Origin: Streptomyces katrae
GTDB taxonomy: Bacteria > Actinomycetota > Actinomycetes > Streptomycetales > Streptomycetaceae
DNA: 64,000 nucleotides
Direction of reading: 5' to 3'
Assembly: GCF_000717655.1 (NCBI RefSeq)
Contig: NZ_JNZY01000025.1
Coordinates: 26,667-90,666 of the forward strand
A program made the translations under genes and the position numbers. Positions 62,890 through 64,000 of this stretch are shown piece by piece. The first letter of the stretch is position 1, and every line of letters begins with the position of its first letter. A model generated the notes under the pieces. It worked only from the letters and a program-made list of their open reading frames with translations. It had not been told where the DNA came from and ran no database searches.

Positions 62890-64000
62890 ATGGCACGCGC
62901 AGTCGGGATCGACCTGGGCACGACCAACTCCGTCGTCGCGGTCCTGGAGGGCGGCGAGCCCACGGTCATCACCAATACCGAGGGAAACAGGACCACCCCT
63001 TCCGTGGTGGCCTTCGGCAAGGGCGGGGAGGTCCTGGTCGGGGAGATCGCGAAGCGGCAGGCGGTGACGAACGTCGACCGCACCGCCCGGTCGGTCAAGC
63101 GCCACATCGGAGAGAGCGACTGGCGGTTCCCCGCCAGCGGCGACATCGACGGCAAGCGGTACACGGCGCAGGAGATCTCGGCGCGGGTGCTGCAGAAGCT
63201 GAAGCGGGACGCGGAGGCGTACCTCGGCGAGGAGGTCACCGACGCCGTGATCACCGTTCCGGCGTACTTCAACGACTCCCAGCGCACCGCGACGAAGGAA
63301 GCCGGCGAGATCGCGGGCCTGAAAGTGCTGCGGATCATCAACGAGCCGACATCTGCCGCCCTGGCGTACGGGCTGGACAAGGAGAACGACCAGACCATCC
63401 TCGTCTTCGACTTGGGCGGCGGCACCTTCGACGTGTCCCTGCTGGAGATCGGCGAGGGACTGGTGGAGGTCAAGTCGACCAACGGCGACACCCACCTCGG
63501 CGGCGACGACTGGGATCAGAAGGTCGTCGATCATCTGGTGAAGCAGTTCCACAATGCCTACGGCATCGACCTGTCGAAGGACAAGATGGCGCTCCAGCGT
63601 CTGCGCGAGGCGGCGGAGAAGGCGAAGATCGAGCTGTCCGCCGTTACCGAGACGACGATCAACCTGCCCTACATCACGGCGTCCGCCGAGGGCCCGCTGC
63701 ACCTGGACGAGAAGCTCACCCGCTCGCAGTTCGAGCAGCTGACCGCCGACCTGCTGGCACGTTGCAAGGCACCCTTCCACAACGCGGTCAAGGACGCGAA
63801 GATCAAGGTCTCGGACATCGACCACGTCATCCTGGTGGGCGGCTCGACCCGCATGCCCGCGGTCACCGAGCTGGTCAGGGAGCTGACCGGGAAGGATCCG
63901 CACAAGGGCGTGAACCCGGACGAGGTCGTCGCCATCGGCGCCACCCTCCAGGCCGGTGTCCTCAAGGGTGAGGTCAAGGACGTCCTGCTCCTCGACGTGA
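62890..64000 (+). CDS. dnaK: Chaperone DnaK (Hsp70), cut by window edge
   Basis: The first 370 residues of a DnaK nucleotide-binding domain are present: [20 protein letters not shown] (phosphate 1), [20 protein letters not shown] (connect 1), [40 protein letters not shown] (phosphate 2) and [18 protein letters not shown]. The substrate-binding domain is outside the window. ATG 62890 has GGAG six bases upstream; ATG 62887 is one codon earlier. It hydrolyses ATP to drive cycles of peptide binding. The placement after hsp20, without grpE or dnaJ visible yet, suggests this may be a second dnaK copy. Confidence 0.97.
   Translation, partial: MARAVGIDLGTTNSVVAVLEGGEPTVITNTEGNRTTPSVVAFGKGGEVLVGEIAKRQAVTNVDRTARSVKRHIGESDWRFPASGDIDGKRYTAQEISARVLQKLKRDAEAYLGEEVTDAVITVPAYFNDSQRTATKEAGEIAGLKVLRIINEPTSAALAYGLDKENDQTILVFDLGGGTFDVSLLEIGEGLVEVKSTNGDTHLGGDDWDQKVVDHLVKQFHNAYGIDLSKDKMALQRLREAAEKAKIELSAVTETTINLPYITASAEGPLHLDEKLTRSQFEQLTADLLARCKAPFHNAVKDAKIKVSDIDHVILVGGSTRMPAVTELVRELTGKDPHKGVNPDEVVAIGATLQAGVLKGEVKDVLLLDV

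Overview
The window is high-GC actinobacterial DNA, almost certainly Streptomyces. It carries a chaplin, a gyl-type glycerol operon, many GTG/TTG starts and GGAGG-type ribosome binding sites, several divergent TetR/HxlR/LysR regulator-target pairs, and paired HATPase/SpoIIE/STAS-type regulators in various states of decay. Two genes run off the ends: a phosphoketolase on the left and dnaK on the right. About 45 genes look intact. Around 17 more are recognisable remnants or frameshifted genes, which fits an accessory or subtelomeric chromosome arm, although several single-base shifts could instead be sequence errors.

Layout. 1-3.5 kb: phosphoketolase, an Acg-like nitroreductase and a nucleotidyltransferase. 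4-11.6 kb: secreted proteins, namely a seven-loop FG-GAP protein, two related cysteine-containing exported proteins, an exported alpha/beta hydrolase and an exported ADP-ribosyltransferase-like protein, with transposase, tail-tube-like and Excalibur remnants between them. 12.3-17.6 kb: a Ser/Thr kinase with an unusual C-terminal domain, a RidA/HxlR divergent pair, the initiator tRNA-fMet and a TetR/SRPBCC divergent pair. 17.7-23.3 kb: glpFKD (glycerol uptake, phosphorylation, oxidation) divergent from a lone dhaK, with a 36-bp perfect palindrome between them. 23.5-28.6 kb: beta-helix exported protein, chaplin, a possible toxin-antitoxin pair and an NmrA-like protein.

28.8-36.7 kb is rich in broken genes (AraC, lipoprotein, HATPase, 2-hydroxyacid dehydrogenase). 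It also has a DUF402 protein with a leaderless-type promoter and a TetR whose tandem operators now face an HATPase gene. 36.9-45.4 kb is an ion/stress block: a pore-like membrane protein, a decayed universal stress protein, a CPA antiporter with a TrkA-N domain, a GH15 glycosidase, a DUF2254 protein and a ClC-type channel. 45.7-54.4 kb: a frameshifted TioE-type regulator, two tandem orphan immunity-like proteins, TetR/methyltransferase with two operators, a thermolysin-family protease, and LysR/SDR followed by a dead tautomerase.

55.1-58.8 kb holds the most interesting system. A 142-residue protein is translationally coupled to a 1093-residue STAND NTPase with TPR repeats, and the two share a short V-x-Q-A-x-G-(N/D)-x-x-(I/V)-Y motif, at the C-terminus of one and the N-terminus of the other. 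This is the arrangement expected of an NLR-like sensor and its amyloid-templated effector. 59.4-64 kb: a phosphodiesterase, a lipase maturation factor-like protein, then Hsp20 and DnaK, with a SpoIIE phosphatase fragment before Hsp20 and a STAS fragment before DnaK.

All functional calls come from reading the sequence and recalling family motifs. No database search was run.
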